Made by a program: the position numbers and the translations under genes | The notes under the pieces: generated by a model | Told to the model about the DNA's origin: nothing | The model's database searches: none | What the model saw: the letters and a program-made list of their open reading frames with translations, nothing else | Part shown: piece after piece, positions 53,433 through 62,483 of the stretch | How the letters are laid out: the number at the start of each line of letters is the position of its first letter | How positions within the stretch are numbered: the first letter of the stretch is position 1 | Origin: Palsa-504 sp963739135 | Lineage (GTDB): Bacteria; Actinomycetota; Actinomycetes; Streptosporangiales; Streptosporangiaceae | DNA: 64,000 bases | Direction: 5' to 3' | Assembly (NCBI GenBank): GCA_963739135.1 | Contig: CAVTZG010000007.1 | Location: forward strand, 248,001 to 312,000

Positions 53433-54963
53433 TACGGCAGTTGTAGATCGTTATCGTGGCGGCTCGTCGGCGTAGGCGTGCCAGCGCTGGTGGGCCTGCT
53501 GGGCCTGGTACTGGTGGCGGCGGCGCCATAGCGCCCAGGCGTCGCGGTGCGGCTTGTCGCGGCGGGGCTCGCCGATGACGGTTCCGCGGAGCTGTCTCAG
53601 CAGCTCAGGGATGGTAACGGGGATCAGCTTGAGGAGGCCGGCACCGCCGTCGCGGGTGCGCTGCCAGGCTGCGGCGACGGCGAGGAAGACGTAGGCGAGC
53701 AGGCTGATCGCGGTCCAGCGGTGCCAGGAGGTCCAGGTGGTGACCTGGCCGCTGTCCAGCCCGCTGACCTGTTTCGTCAGCTGGTGATCTTCCTCGATTT
53801 TCCACCGGGCGACGGCGACGGTGATCAGCTTCGCCAGCGGGACCGGGCCCGGGCTCCAGCACAGGAAGTAGCTGACGGTGCCGGTGTAGCGGTGCCGCCT
53901 GAGCAGCAGGAATCCGTGCCCGTCGTCGTGCCCGTCCGGGGTGTCGTCGGGCGTGATCTCGATCATCGCCCAGTGGTAGTCCTTGGCTCCCTTGGTTGCC
54001 GAGCCGGTGCGCATCCGCTGCCACATGCCGGGTTTCACCAGGCCGGCGGCGTTCTTCACGGTGAGGCGGCGGTCTGACGGGAGGGTAACCACGTGGTTGG
54101 AGCGGACCGCCAGCACGTAGCCGGTGCCGCGCCCTCGGATGCTCTTTCGCAGGTCAAGGCCGCCGTAGACCTCGTCGCCGGCGACGAAGGCGGCGCGGAT
54201 GCCGCGGTCATGGGCGTGCTGCAGCAGATCGCCGGCCAGCTGCGGCTTGGTGGCGAACATGACCTCGTCCGGGACTCCGGCCAGCTCGCGGCGTTCCTCG
54301 TCGGACGCCCAGCCCTCGGGCAGGTACAGGGCCCGGCCGATCAGCGCGTGCCCGGCCCGGGACGCATAGGTCAAGGTGACCGCGACCTGGCACAAGGCGA
54401 TGCCGCCGACGGTGCCGCTGTACTGGCGGGCCGCGCCGACGCAGTCAGCCGACGACTTCTCGTCGGCGGTCTCGTCCACGATCAGCACCGCGTCGCCACC
54501 GTCCTGGCCTGCGGCCAGGTGGCCGGCGGCCCAGTCCGCGGCGGTGCCCAGCATCTGCTGCTCATCGATACGGGCGCGGGAGAGCAGGTGCTGCATCCGA
54601 TGCGGACCCGGGTGCCCGGCGGCCTCGCCCATCGTCCAGCAGTTGTGATCTTCCAGTTCCGTCAGCAGGCCGTGCACCATGTCCCGGCAGCTCATGCGGG
54701 GTCTCCCGCCGGGCGAAGCACGGCGCGACCCGCGCCATCAGGTCATCGAGCAGGCCCTGGTGCGCACCATGGTCTACCGTGGCATCAGCGGCTGTCGGGT
54801 GATTGTTGTGTTCCACAAACTGGCATGATCACGGCAGCCGCGTCCGCTTTCCCGTATCTCCGGCCATCCGTCACCAGCGTGCCGGCCGCCCGACGCGGCG
54901 CGCACGGGGCGGCGGCTGTGACCTGCGGCTACACAGCCAAGGTAACGATCTACAACTGCCGTA
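53433..54963 (-). mobile_element. IS701-family insertion sequence
   Basis: Ends TACGGCAGTTGTAGATCGTTA (53433, one mismatch to the other end at 54963) are inverted repeats of more than 20 bp. ACTCT at 53428-53432 and 54964-54968 is the target duplication. Confidence 0.88.
53451..54816 (-). pseudogene. IS701-family transposase with a one-base frameshift
   Basis: GTG 54816 opens M-E-H-N-N-H-P-T-A and reaches A-R-V-A-P-C-F-A-R-R-E-T-P; a four-C tract (minus strand, 54701-54698) then shifts to the frame M-S-C-R-D-M-V-H-G-L-L that carries V-L-I-V-D-E-T-A-D-E-K (Asp), A-A-F-V-A-G-D-E-V-Y-G (Asp), and R-W-K-I-E-E-D-H-Q-L-T-K (Glu). One C fewer joins them. Otherwise complete, about 450 residues. Confidence 0.85.
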
Positions 54964-55071
54964 ACTCTGCGCGAATCGTAATCGCGGCGGCTGGCCTGCG
55001 CTCTTACGCAGAACGTCCAGTTCTGGCTCACGCTTTTAAGATATCCGCAGAGGTAATGCGTCGGCAACAAC

Positions 55072-55284
55072 GTGATCACCCCCTTCAAGAAGCCTGTAGG
55101 CGGCGAACTTCTGGATTGGCAGAAGGAGTTCAATAAGCAGGTCAACAAGATCGCTACGTCATCGAACAGGTATCGCGAACTTCAAGACCTGGCGGATCAT
55201 GTACACCGACTACCGCCGCCCCTGGCAACATTCCCCGAAACCATCTCAGCCGTGGTCGCCCTGCACTTCTACGCAGCCGCCTGA
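55072..55284 (+). pseudogene. IS5-like transposase, C-terminal remnant
   Basis: Starts I-T-P-F-K-K-P-V-G-G-E-L-L-D-W-Q-K-E-F-N-K-Q-V-N-K-I and ends F-P-E-T-I-S-A-V-V-A-L-H-F-Y, both characteristic of the end of IS5-type transposases. In between, the pieces R-Y-V-I-E-Q and Y-R-R-P-W-Q are in other frames, so the fragment is frameshifted as well as truncated. Confidence 0.75.
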
Positions 55285-55362
55285 ATTACCCTCAGTGTCC
55301 CGCATACCTTGAACTGAGCCTTGCAAAGGTGGATCCTTGAATCTAGGAGGTTAAGCGAGGCT

Positions 55363-56736
55363 ATGTTCGAGAAGGTCCACGTCCGGGAACTTGCCGCCCG
55401 CATGCGAGACGCCGCGGCCGACGACCCACCGCATACCCTGCCGGTGCTACTTGGCACGGGTTGCGCCGAGGCTGCTGGGGTGCCGTCGAACGCCGTGATG
55501 GCACGCGGGACCCTCCCCAGACTCGCGGCCTCAAAGAAAGTCCCAGACGTTCTTAGCGAAGAGACGCCAGACGCGCAATGGGTCGAAGCCTTCAGGGGTT
55601 ACCTCGGCGGTCTCAACCGCGTTGAGCGCTACAAGGTCCTCGAGCCCTATTACCGGGCGTTGCCGGTGCCGTCCTTCTACCGCGATCTCGCCGATCTGGT
55701 CGTGGACGGCTTTGTCGATCGTATTCTTACCACCAACGTCGACTCGCTGCTAGAACAGGCCCTGGAGCGGGCAGGGCTAAGGGCCGGCACTGGCTATGAG
55801 ATCGTAGTGCTCGGTTCGCTTCAGCCCAGGCCGTCGGTTGAAGGCTCCGTACTGACGCTAGTGAAGCTGCACGGCGACCTCGGGGAGTCGCTGCTCCCGG
55901 TAGGGCCAGATGAGATCGGAAAGGTCCTTCACGAACACCGGTCGGAGTTTCGTTCCCAGCTGCTCGACGAACTGATCGTAGTAGGTCACCGGCTCTCCGA
56001 ATCTGAACCGGAACCGGTGAATGACTGGCTATGGCGGTCCTCGGATTCGCCTTTGTGGTGGGCCACCCCCGACCCGCCAGAGACCGATCCAGGTCAGCTA
56101 GGTCAGCTGGCCGAAAAGAGGTCAGTGCGGCTCCTGGCCGGGCCAGAGCAGGGATCGCCAGAAGGGCTGTTCGCCCGGCTCACCTTCGAGCTGCAAGGGC
56201 TGCCAGCGATGCGCGCCGCGGACGTCGTGGCGGAGAACTGCGATGACGACGAGCTCGAGGTCGCGTTTCACCGCAGCGAGTTGCTGAAAACCAAGACTGC
56301 CGCGCAGGACCTCCAGGAGCAAGCGGTGCCCGGGGTACGCAACTCGGCGCTCGACGCCGAGCTAGCCGAGCAGTACCGGCGGGTGGAGGGCCAAGAGGCG
56401 CAGCTGACGGCATCGGGCTCTAGGGCTTCTGCTGATCGTCCGCTGCGCGAGGCCGCTGACGCGGTCGGCAAACTGGTAGGCGAAGTCAGTCGGCTTGATG
56501 TCGGGCAGCCCGCCGTGGAGTTCTTGCGCACTGTTGCTGGAGTGGTCCGGCAGCAAGCTGCAGCCGATCCGCCTGACCGCATCCTGGTCCAGGCAGCCCT
56601 GGCCGGCGCGCAGCACTTCGCACAGGCCTTTGACCAGGACCTCTCGTCGGCGACCCGCAATAGCCTGAGCGATGCTGTGGCGAGCTTTTCCGGTCAGCCG
56701 TCCCCCCCATCGTCTCATCCAGGGGGCGCGCCGTGA
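55363..56736 (+). CDS. SIR2-like NADase-type protein
   Basis: ATG 55363 lies 12 nt after AGGAGG; a TTG at 55321 precedes that ribosome site and is unlikely. The 457-aa protein has the SIR2 fold motifs: L-L-G-T-G-C-A-E-A-A-G-V-P-S (residues 30-42, NAD-binding), I-L-T-T-N-V-D-S (Asn125), and V-K-L-H-G-D-L (His170). The C-terminal half is charged and helical (about 300-440), likely a sensor or oligomerisation part. SIR2-domain proteins in defence systems destroy NAD+ when triggered by infection. It overlaps the CHAT gene by 4 nt, first gene of the operon. Confidence 0.83.
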   Translation: MFEKVHVRELAARMRDAAADDPPHTLPVLLGTGCAEAAGVPSNAVMARGTLPRLAASKKVPDVLSEETPDAQWVEAFRGYLGGLNRVERYKVLEPYYRALPVPSFYRDLADLVVDGFVDRILTTNVDSLLEQALERAGLRAGTGYEIVVLGSLQPRPSVEGSVLTLVKLHGDLGESLLPVGPDEIGKVLHEHRSEFRSQLLDELIVVGHRLSESEPEPVNDWLWRSSDSPLWWATPDPPETDPGQLGQLAEKRSVRLLAGPEQGSPEGLFARLTFELQGLPAMRAADVVAENCDDDELEVAFHRSELLKTKTAAQDLQEQAVPGVRNSALDAELAEQYRRVEGQEAQLTASGSRASADRPLREAADAVGKLVGEVSRLDVGQPAVEFLRTVAGVVRQQAAADPPDRILVQAALAGAQHFAQAFDQDLSSATRNSLSDAVASFSGQPSPPSSHPGGAP

Positions 56737-57860
56737 CCCAGATCAGCGTGATGGCGCTGCCCAACAGGGTCGATGACGACGACCCGGCGGCGCTTTTCTA
56801 CCTGCTCCGACACGGCACTTGGCACGAGGTGCCATTGCTCACGCGGGCGCCGGTCCGGCTAGGTGATGTTCGCACGTCGGTGGAGGAACTGCTCACCGAG
56901 GTTATGAGGCGGATTGGCCAGGGCAACCCAAGGGAGGCCCTGTTGGTGCTGCAGTCCAGAAGCCAGGATTGGTGGGACAAGTTGGTCCCCATCAACGTGC
57001 GCCGAGCGATCTCCGACGGGCTCGCGGAGGCCGCTGCCCGAGACGTGGTGCCTGAACTGCTCATACATACCCACAGCAAGCTGGAGTGGATGCCGTGGGA
57101 ACTGCTACACGATGGGAGCGACTGGCTCGGACTACGGTTCCGCATTTCACGGCTGCCCATCGTCGTCAACGGCGGAGTCCCACCGGTCGGCCCCCGCCAA
57201 GTGTGCCATGCCCGCAGTTTCCTCGGCACGCGTGTGTTCGGCGACGACGAACAGGAGGCATACGAGGCGTGGGCCTGTACGTTCGACCCATTCACCGTGC
57301 TCGGCGTGGAGTCAAAGCGGTGGCCGGCAAATGGCCTAGGCGGCAACGGCTGGCCCGGTCTGCAGGAGGTGGTGGACGCTCGTCAGGCCGACATAATCCA
57401 CGTTACGGCTCACGGCGGTGTTGACAGCGACGGACGGCAATACCTCACTCTAAATCCCGACGACGACTTGTTTTACGGCATCACTGAGTCGATCGTCGCT
57501 AATATGTTGGTGTTCGCCAATCCAGGACCGTTGGTCTTCGGCAACGCCTGCCGCATCCTGGCTGGTGGGGGCCAGGCTCCAAAAGTGACCCGCGGTCTAG
57601 GCATATCGTTCTTCGACCGTGGTGCCGCCGCATACATCGGCACGATGGCGCCGATCGGGAAGGATATGGCGATCCGCTTCGCTATGAGCTTCTACCAGCA
57701 CCTGCTCCGGGACCGCGAGCCGGTAGGCGAAGCGCTGCGGCTGGCCAAGCGGGACCAGCATGACCGTGACCAGGATGACCCATCGTGGCTGTTCTACTGC
57801 CTGTATGGTCTCCCCGGTACTCAGTTCCTGCCAGGTGCCCTGGCCGGGCGTTCCGAGTAA
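56733..57860 (+). CDS. CHAT-domain (caspase-like) protease
   Basis: GTG 56733 overlaps the SIR2 stop (GTGA). The 375-aa protein has the CHAT catalytic dyad: His227 in I-I-H-V-T-A-H-G-G and Cys273 in V-F-G-N-A-C-R-I, with the region L-E-W-M-P-W-E-L-L-H-D-G at about 118-130 that is typical of CHAT domains and a final G-L-P-G-T-Q-F-L. The first 110 residues may bind a partner. CHAT proteases in bacterial conflict systems cleave a partner effector on sensing a trigger. The SIR2 protein and the transglutaminase-like protein 10 nt downstream are the natural candidates. Confidence 0.9.
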   Translation: MTQISVMALPNRVDDDDPAALFYLLRHGTWHEVPLLTRAPVRLGDVRTSVEELLTEVMRRIGQGNPREALLVLQSRSQDWWDKLVPINVRRAISDGLAEAAARDVVPELLIHTHSKLEWMPWELLHDGSDWLGLRFRISRLPIVVNGGVPPVGPRQVCHARSFLGTRVFGDDEQEAYEAWACTFDPFTVLGVESKRWPANGLGGNGWPGLQEVVDARQADIIHVTAHGGVDSDGRQYLTLNPDDDLFYGITESIVANMLVFANPGPLVFGNACRILAGGGQAPKVTRGLGISFFDRGAAAYIGTMAPIGKDMAIRFAMSFYQHLLRDREPVGEALRLAKRDQHDRDQDDPSWLFYCLYGLPGTQFLPGALAGRSE

Positions 57861-57869
57861 GGCCACCAA

Positions 57870-59150
57870 ATGGCCGAATATACGGCAGTCGAGGAGTTGC
57901 GCGCTCGAGAGTACGATCTCCATCGGCGGGCGGCGGCGTTGCGGCGCATCGCGTACGTTGACGTCGAAGACACCGACGCAGCCGGGACTGACATCCACAC
58001 CGCCGCGGACGAGGCCGCTGAGGGATTGGCGGAGGTAGAGGCGGCGCTGGCGGAGGCGACCGCGGCGCGGCTGGCCGCAGAAAAACAGGCTGGGGCAGGC
58101 TTGGTGGTGACCACCGTCGGGCCAGGGGCGACGCTGGGAGCGGACTCCACGGGCTTGGAGGCCACCGTTGCGCTGCGGATGGCCTACATACCAAGCGCCG
58201 TGGTACATCTGCTGCACGTCGATGACCACCCGTTGGCTACGGTCACCGTGCGCCGCGCCCAAGGGAACAGCGATATCCGCCGGGTCAGGGTCCTCGCGGT
58301 GGTGGAGGGATACTCAGCGCCAGCGGTACAGACGGTGGAATTGAATACGGGGAAGGAACAACTCGTGCGCCTGCTCCCTACGTTCTATCCGGCCGCATTG
58401 CGCGAGGTCACCGAGCTGACCCGGGCCACACTCACCACAATGGTCGAGGACATCGACAAGGATCCCCCCAGGGTGGAATTGCACCAATCAACATCGGTAT
58501 GGCTGCTCGCGCGGAACACCGCACCGCTATCTGTCAGGGACCCGGCTGGTGGCGCCCGGCTCGACCTCACCCGTTACCTCGGAGCGTTCGTCACGCCCAA
58601 CGCCCCGGCCGTGCTCGGCTTTCTGCGCCAGGTCGCCGCTCGCCATCCGGATGGCCGACTGGTCGGATACCAGGGGGCACGCGATCGAGTAGAGTCCCAG
58701 GTGCGCGCGGCGTACGACGCTCTAGCTAACGACGCAGGCATCACATACGTGAACTCGGTTGTCACCTTCGACCCGGAAGACGGCTCGGGAAGCCAGCGGG
58801 TGCGGCTGCCGCGGGAGAGCCTGGAAGAGGGCTCGGCAAACTGTCTGGATGCCACCCTCCTTTTCGCCAGCCTGCTGGAGGCGATGTCACTACGGCCGGC
58901 GCTAGTACTAGTCCCTGGGCACGCCGTGGTGGCGTGGGAGACCTGGCCCGACTCAGCGGAGTGGTGCCACCTTGAGACTACGGTGATCGGGTCGCAGCCC
59001 TTCGAGGTAGCCCGTCGGCGCGGCGAGCTGGTGGCGGAGCGGTACGCCGGGCGGGAAACGCCTGGCAAGCCAGCACTTAGCCCGCCGCTATACCGGCGGC
59101 TGCCGCTGCGCGACCTGCGCGTTGCGGACCGGATCACCCCAATGGAATAA
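57870..59150 (+). CDS. Transglutaminase-like cysteine protein of the CHAT operon
   Basis: The 426-aa protein begins with a coiled coil (residues about 5-75: L-R-A-R-E-Y-D-L-H-R-R-A-A-A-L), then a beta-rich middle domain, and a C-terminal transglutaminase-like core with Cys325 in E-E-G-S-A-N-C-L-D-A-T-L-L-F-A-S-L-L-E and His351 in P-G-H-A-V-V-A-W; an acidic residue follows in W-C-H-L-E-T-T. These form a plausible Cys-His-acid triad acting as peptidase or crosslinking enzyme. It starts 9 nt after the CHAT stop. Such proteins accompany effector modules in actinobacterial conflict operons. Activity and target are inferred. Confidence 0.8.
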   Translation: MAEYTAVEELRAREYDLHRRAAALRRIAYVDVEDTDAAGTDIHTAADEAAEGLAEVEAALAEATAARLAAEKQAGAGLVVTTVGPGATLGADSTGLEATVALRMAYIPSAVVHLLHVDDHPLATVTVRRAQGNSDIRRVRVLAVVEGYSAPAVQTVELNTGKEQLVRLLPTFYPAALREVTELTRATLTTMVEDIDKDPPRVELHQSTSVWLLARNTAPLSVRDPAGGARLDLTRYLGAFVTPNAPAVLGFLRQVAARHPDGRLVGYQGARDRVESQVRAAYDALANDAGITYVNSVVTFDPEDGSGSQRVRLPRESLEEGSANCLDATLLFASLLEAMSLRPALVLVPGHAVVAWETWPDSAEWCHLETTVIGSQPFEVARRRGELVAERYAGRETPGKPALSPPLYRRLPLRDLRVADRITPME

Positions 59151-59154
59151 CGGC

Positions 59155-60582
59155 TCAAGCAGATAATTCCGCCGCATCCTGCTCCTGTTCTGAAGCCACC
59201 ACCGTACAGATGTCGGTCACCGGCGCAACGTCGGGGCCGCTTACCGTGACCCGGTAATCGCCGACGGGAGGTGGAGGTATTTCTACCGTCATCCATCCCT
59301 CATCGAGGCTGTGGGCCGTGATGCTCGCTACCACCCCGCCGCGGGCCGCGTCGACCACGGTGACATCGAGGTTGGAACCGACCTGGTCGGTGCGCACTGA
59401 GAGTGTCAGCGGTTCCCCCACCGGGTGCGCCAGCGGTAGGTCCAGTGCGGCTCTCCCGACCGCAGCGTAGAACTCCTCTGGCGGAACTGGCTGCCCACGC
59501 AACAGCCCATACAGTTGAGTCAACACGCCGTCGTCATTTTGAAGTGAGGCGTGCTTTTGAGCAACGAAAGTCACGTTGTCGCGCCGTTCATACAGTTCCC
59601 GTGGATAGGACGAGAGGCCTGGAACGGTGCCGTCGCCGCCACGGTCGGAGCCTTCCCAGGTACCGAGCATGCGGAGCCCGTTACCGTCGGGCTGGGCCGA
59701 TTGCTTAGTGGGTTGAAATTCCCCAACTATGGGCCTGATGTCGTAACCGCCGGTTCCCTCGTAGTCGCTTGCCTGATGTTCCTTCACAGCAACTGCGATG
59801 CCGTCGTGCATACTCAGCGCCGCTGCCCAGCCGTCTGACCGCCAACCGTTGGGAAGCGGCCGGTCGCGTAGCCGCACCAGCCGTTCCTCGCCGGTGTCTA
59901 TACAGCGAAACGTTGGCAGCAACTGGTAGACCGACGGGAAACTGCGCATCGTCTCAGTGAGGTCGATAAGTGTCAATGGCCCCAGTTTCTTAGTCTGGCC
60001 ATTGACCAGCCCGTCAAGCGCGTTCAACGAGCCGCTATAGGGCGTGCCAAAGGTGACCAGGGTTCGCGTATCGCGCCACCCGTCCTCGCACTCCAAGTAC
60101 CATCGCGAAACCAGCCCGCCCATCGAGTGCCCGATGAGCACGAGCTTGGCGCCTTGGTACCCGGAGTGGTTCCGCCAGTCCCTCAGCCAGGTTCGGCTCT
60201 GCCGCCGCAAGCGCTTGGCGTGCGCGCGGTTGTCCCGCCGCCAGTCATAGGCGAACTCGAAGTAATTCTGGCCCGGCACCAGATCAAACCATGCCTGAAG
60301 CCGCTCGGCTACCTTTCCGTAGCCATCGATCCGCCAATCGAGACCAGGCAGAAAGTGCAGGTCAGGCAGCAGCCCGGCCTCCCGCACGCCGTCATCGAGG
60401 TACTCAGCCTCAAGGTCGTCGCCGTCTAGCGCAAGCCGCTTGATGCTGCGGCCAAAAGTAAGCAGAGCCCGGCCCACCGCCCCAGCAGAGATATCCCAGA
60501 CCGGCTTACCGTCCTTGACCAGCCGACTACCGGTGATACCTGGCAGCAGGACGACGATATCTTTCATCGGTAGTTTAGGCAT
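59155..60582 (-). CDS. LCAT/PGAP1-like alpha/beta-hydrolase (lipase)
   Basis: 475 residues from ATG 60582, preceded by GGAGG. D-I-V-V-L-L-P-G-I-T-G-S-R-L at the start and I-G-H-S-M-G-G (Ser153) are typical of lecithin:cholesterol acyltransferase-like lipases, with G-D-G-T-V-P supplying the Asp region and K-H-A-S-L-Q the His. The last ~90 residues form a beta-sandwich-like domain (L-T-L-S-V-R-T-D-Q, Y-R-V-T-V-S-G-P). No signal peptide is present, so it would act in the cytoplasm. It converges on the transglutaminase gene with 4 bp between stops; the tight packing suggests the same module, where a lipase could attack the cell membrane. Confidence 0.85.
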   Translation of the reverse strand: MPKLPMKDIVVLLPGITGSRLVKDGKPVWDISAGAVGRALLTFGRSIKRLALDGDDLEAEYLDDGVREAGLLPDLHFLPGLDWRIDGYGKVAERLQAWFDLVPGQNYFEFAYDWRRDNRAHAKRLRRQSRTWLRDWRNHSGYQGAKLVLIGHSMGGLVSRWYLECEDGWRDTRTLVTFGTPYSGSLNALDGLVNGQTKKLGPLTLIDLTETMRSFPSVYQLLPTFRCIDTGEERLVRLRDRPLPNGWRSDGWAAALSMHDGIAVAVKEHQASDYEGTGGYDIRPIVGEFQPTKQSAQPDGNGLRMLGTWEGSDRGGDGTVPGLSSYPRELYERRDNVTFVAQKHASLQNDDGVLTQLYGLLRGQPVPPEEFYAAVGRAALDLPLAHPVGEPLTLSVRTDQVGSNLDVTVVDAARGGVVASITAHSLDEGWMTVEIPPPPVGDYRVTVSGPDVAPVTDICTVVASEQEQDAAELSA

Positions 60583-61062
60583 GCCATGCCCCCTCCGGAC
60601 GCCCGTCTGGCGGTACAGTGTGGCGTTATTCGATCATACGCTGAGATGCCGTCAGTGACACGGTGGCGGCCGGTCGGGAATGGAGTCGGAGACCTCGACC
60701 AGATCGAGGCCATCCGGCAGAAGTAACGAGACCGGACCGGTGACAGATCGCTAACCGGAATTCGTACTGGCGCTCATAAGTGAGCTTCGCGATATTCGAG
60801 AATCCCGGACCTGTGAATGTGGCATCCTTCCGGATGCAGATGCTGAGCTCTCGTTATCCAGCGATGATCACTTTGTATCGAGCAGGGCGAGTGGGATGAC
60901 ATGATGCAACGGATAGCCTCTCACGAACAGGCAGGAATTCGCGTGTTGCTGATTCCGGGCGGACCGAGTCCCGGCGCTTCCCCTGCCGCCAGGACACTCA
61001 GATTGCCCGTTATGCGACAGCACCGCGCTCCCCGACCTGCTCGCCAGGCCCGAGCAGATCGG
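60583..61062. other. Non-coding stretch between the lipase gene and the right repeat
   Basis: Holds the lipase promoter region; no g protein-like frame, IS end or RNA gene is recognisable. Confidence 0.4.
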
Positions 61063-61625
61063 CGGATATCGCGCGTCGATAGTATCCAGTCCGTCACAAT
61101 TCGTGACTATGATAGCCGTCACCGGGTAGCCCTTGATGCCGCGACTGTGCAGGTCGCGGCGACCGCCGACCAGGACGCAGTCAGGGCGGCGAAAGTAACA
61201 GCAGTGCTCATCAAACGTTGCCGAACCGTGCTTACGGAGCGCCGCCGCTGCATCACCAACTACGGGGTCGCTAACAGCCCTCATCGCCGTGTTCCTCTGA
61301 CACATAGTCACGTGCATGCACGTCACGTGTCGCGGAGCCGGTTCCGGGCCCTCCTCAGACGGCCGACTCGGGCGTCTGGGCGCCCCCAACAGAATCCCCA
61401 CAAGTCCGCGTCGGCGGCGATGGTCCCCCACAAGAAACCCACGGACGAGACGGCATTGCCCGGTACAAGACGGCACGGCTGCTAACATGGCCTTGTCAGC
61501 CCTGACAGGCCTTTATGCAGGCAGCACAGGCTGACGCTAATGACAGCCCCAGGCGCTCCCGTACGCGGCAAGCCTTCTGTTAACCGGCAGGTTATAGGTT
61601 CGAGTCCTATCGCGGGAGCCCAGTG
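61063..61625 (+). repeat. ~565-bp direct repeat, right copy, ending in tRNA 3' half
   Basis: Right-hand partner of 26041-26606, same orientation. The most conserved parts include CACAAGAAACCCACGGACGA and the final 45 bases. With the left copy it brackets the Fic-to-lipase island. Confidence 0.78.
61575..61622 (+). tRNA. tRNA 3'-half remnant, right copy
   Basis: Same T arm, CTGTTAA loop and CGGGAGC acceptor half as at 26556, with GCTCCCG about 20 nt upstream. The anticodon stem pairs three of five positions here (GCC with GGC), better than in the left copy, but a D arm is still missing. Probably an attachment-site remnant or an odd tRNA-like sequence. Confidence 0.5.
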
Positions 61626-62197
61626 ATATGGACCTGGCCTGGGGGTTCTGTTCATACGGGACTGTCCCGGGGATTCGTCGGCCCGGCGCAGGTTGTGTTG
61701 GCTTGTGTTGATCATGGCAGTCCGCGGGCTTCACGAGGACCGGGATGAGGGCGCGCGGGCCGGGCTGCGGTGGAGCCGGGTGCACGCTCGGGCGTGCCTG
61801 CGGACCTGGGAGTCCCTAAGCAGACGCGGATCCTAGGACTTGTGTTCGGTTGATCTCACCCTTTGTCGCCGGTGATTCCCGGGGCCCTAGTGCACTTGCC
61901 CTCGTGACACGAGCTGCCGGGCCGTACCCGGTCGCTCTTATCGTCCGGAGGCCCGCTGCGATGGAATACGACCCAAGCCTGCGTAGGCCCGGACCGCACG
62001 GCGCCTGCATCGTCGTCACGTTCATCGTCCGCGCCGCATGTAGCAGCTCATGACCGCTATGCTGAGCGTCGTCCGGCAGCCACGCAACGCTACTGCTGGG
62101 TGCCCCAAGACGCCCGAAAAGGATGGGATGCCGTCCGTCAGCAGGTCTTGGGAGTCGGCTGGCGTATCTGCTGCGCGAAGCGGGAACTAATTGGCAG
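61626..62197. other. Non-coding stretch upstream of the toxin-antitoxin pair
   Basis: No gene seen. Frames that cross the tRNA-like end on the minus strand are artefacts of the T arm. The promoter/operator of the TA pair begins at 62199. Confidence 0.4.
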
Positions 62198-62198
62198 A

Positions 62199-62213
62199 CA
62201 ACAATTGTTGACA
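62199..62213 (+). promoter_or_regulatory. Palindrome and -35 element of the TA operon
   Basis: The perfect 12-bp palindrome CAACAATTGTTG (62199-62210) overlaps a consensus -35 TTGACA (62208-62213). AAGATA at 62232-62237 follows after 18 bp as a possible -10, placing the transcript start near the GTG at 62243. Confidence 0.55.
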
Positions 62214-62242
62214 TGGTATGCGCGGGCGGACAAGATACTGCG

Positions 62243-62479
62243 GTGAGGATCGGTGCGCCGGCTCGCAAGCACGGGGTGGACGATGCCGACGTCTGGCACG
62301 CTGTCCGCACCGCCGTCCGGAAGATCGACATGGATGATGACCTGACCATGCTCATCGGCCCGGCCCGCGACGGCACGCCGCTGGAGATCGGCATGCTTGA
62401 CCTGAACGGCGAGGATCCGGTCGTCATCCACGCGATGCGGCTGCGTTCCAGGTTCTACCCGCTCATCAGGCAAGGGTGA
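62243..62479 (+). CDS. BrnT-like toxin-type protein
   Basis: From GTG 62243 a 78-aa protein reads V-R-I-G-A-P-A-R-K-H-G-V-D-D-A-D-V-W-H-A-V, L-T-M-L-I-G-P-A-R-D-G-T-P-L-E-I-G and V-I-H-A-M-R-L-R-S-R-F-Y, the pattern of small BrnT/DUF4258-like RNase toxins. An ATG at 62213 would put the start inside the -35 element, so leaderless translation from the GTG fits the promoter better. The HTH gene begins 4 nt after its stop, the usual two-gene arrangement. Toxicity is inferred. Confidence 0.6.
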   Translation: MRIGAPARKHGVDDADVWHAVRTAVRKIDMDDDLTMLIGPARDGTPLEIGMLDLNGEDPVVIHAMRLRSRFYPLIRQG

Positions 62480-62483
62480 TCTC

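Noticed and set aside
60901..61485. 194-codon frame inside the right direct repeat
   Set aside because: The frame is not kept in the left repeat copy and the residues show no protein-like pattern.
61482..61785. Minus-strand frames reading L-E-P-I-T-C-R-L-T or R-T-R-T-Y-N-L-P
   Set aside because: These are the well-known false proteins produced by the antisense of a tRNA T arm; they support the tRNA remnant, not a gene.
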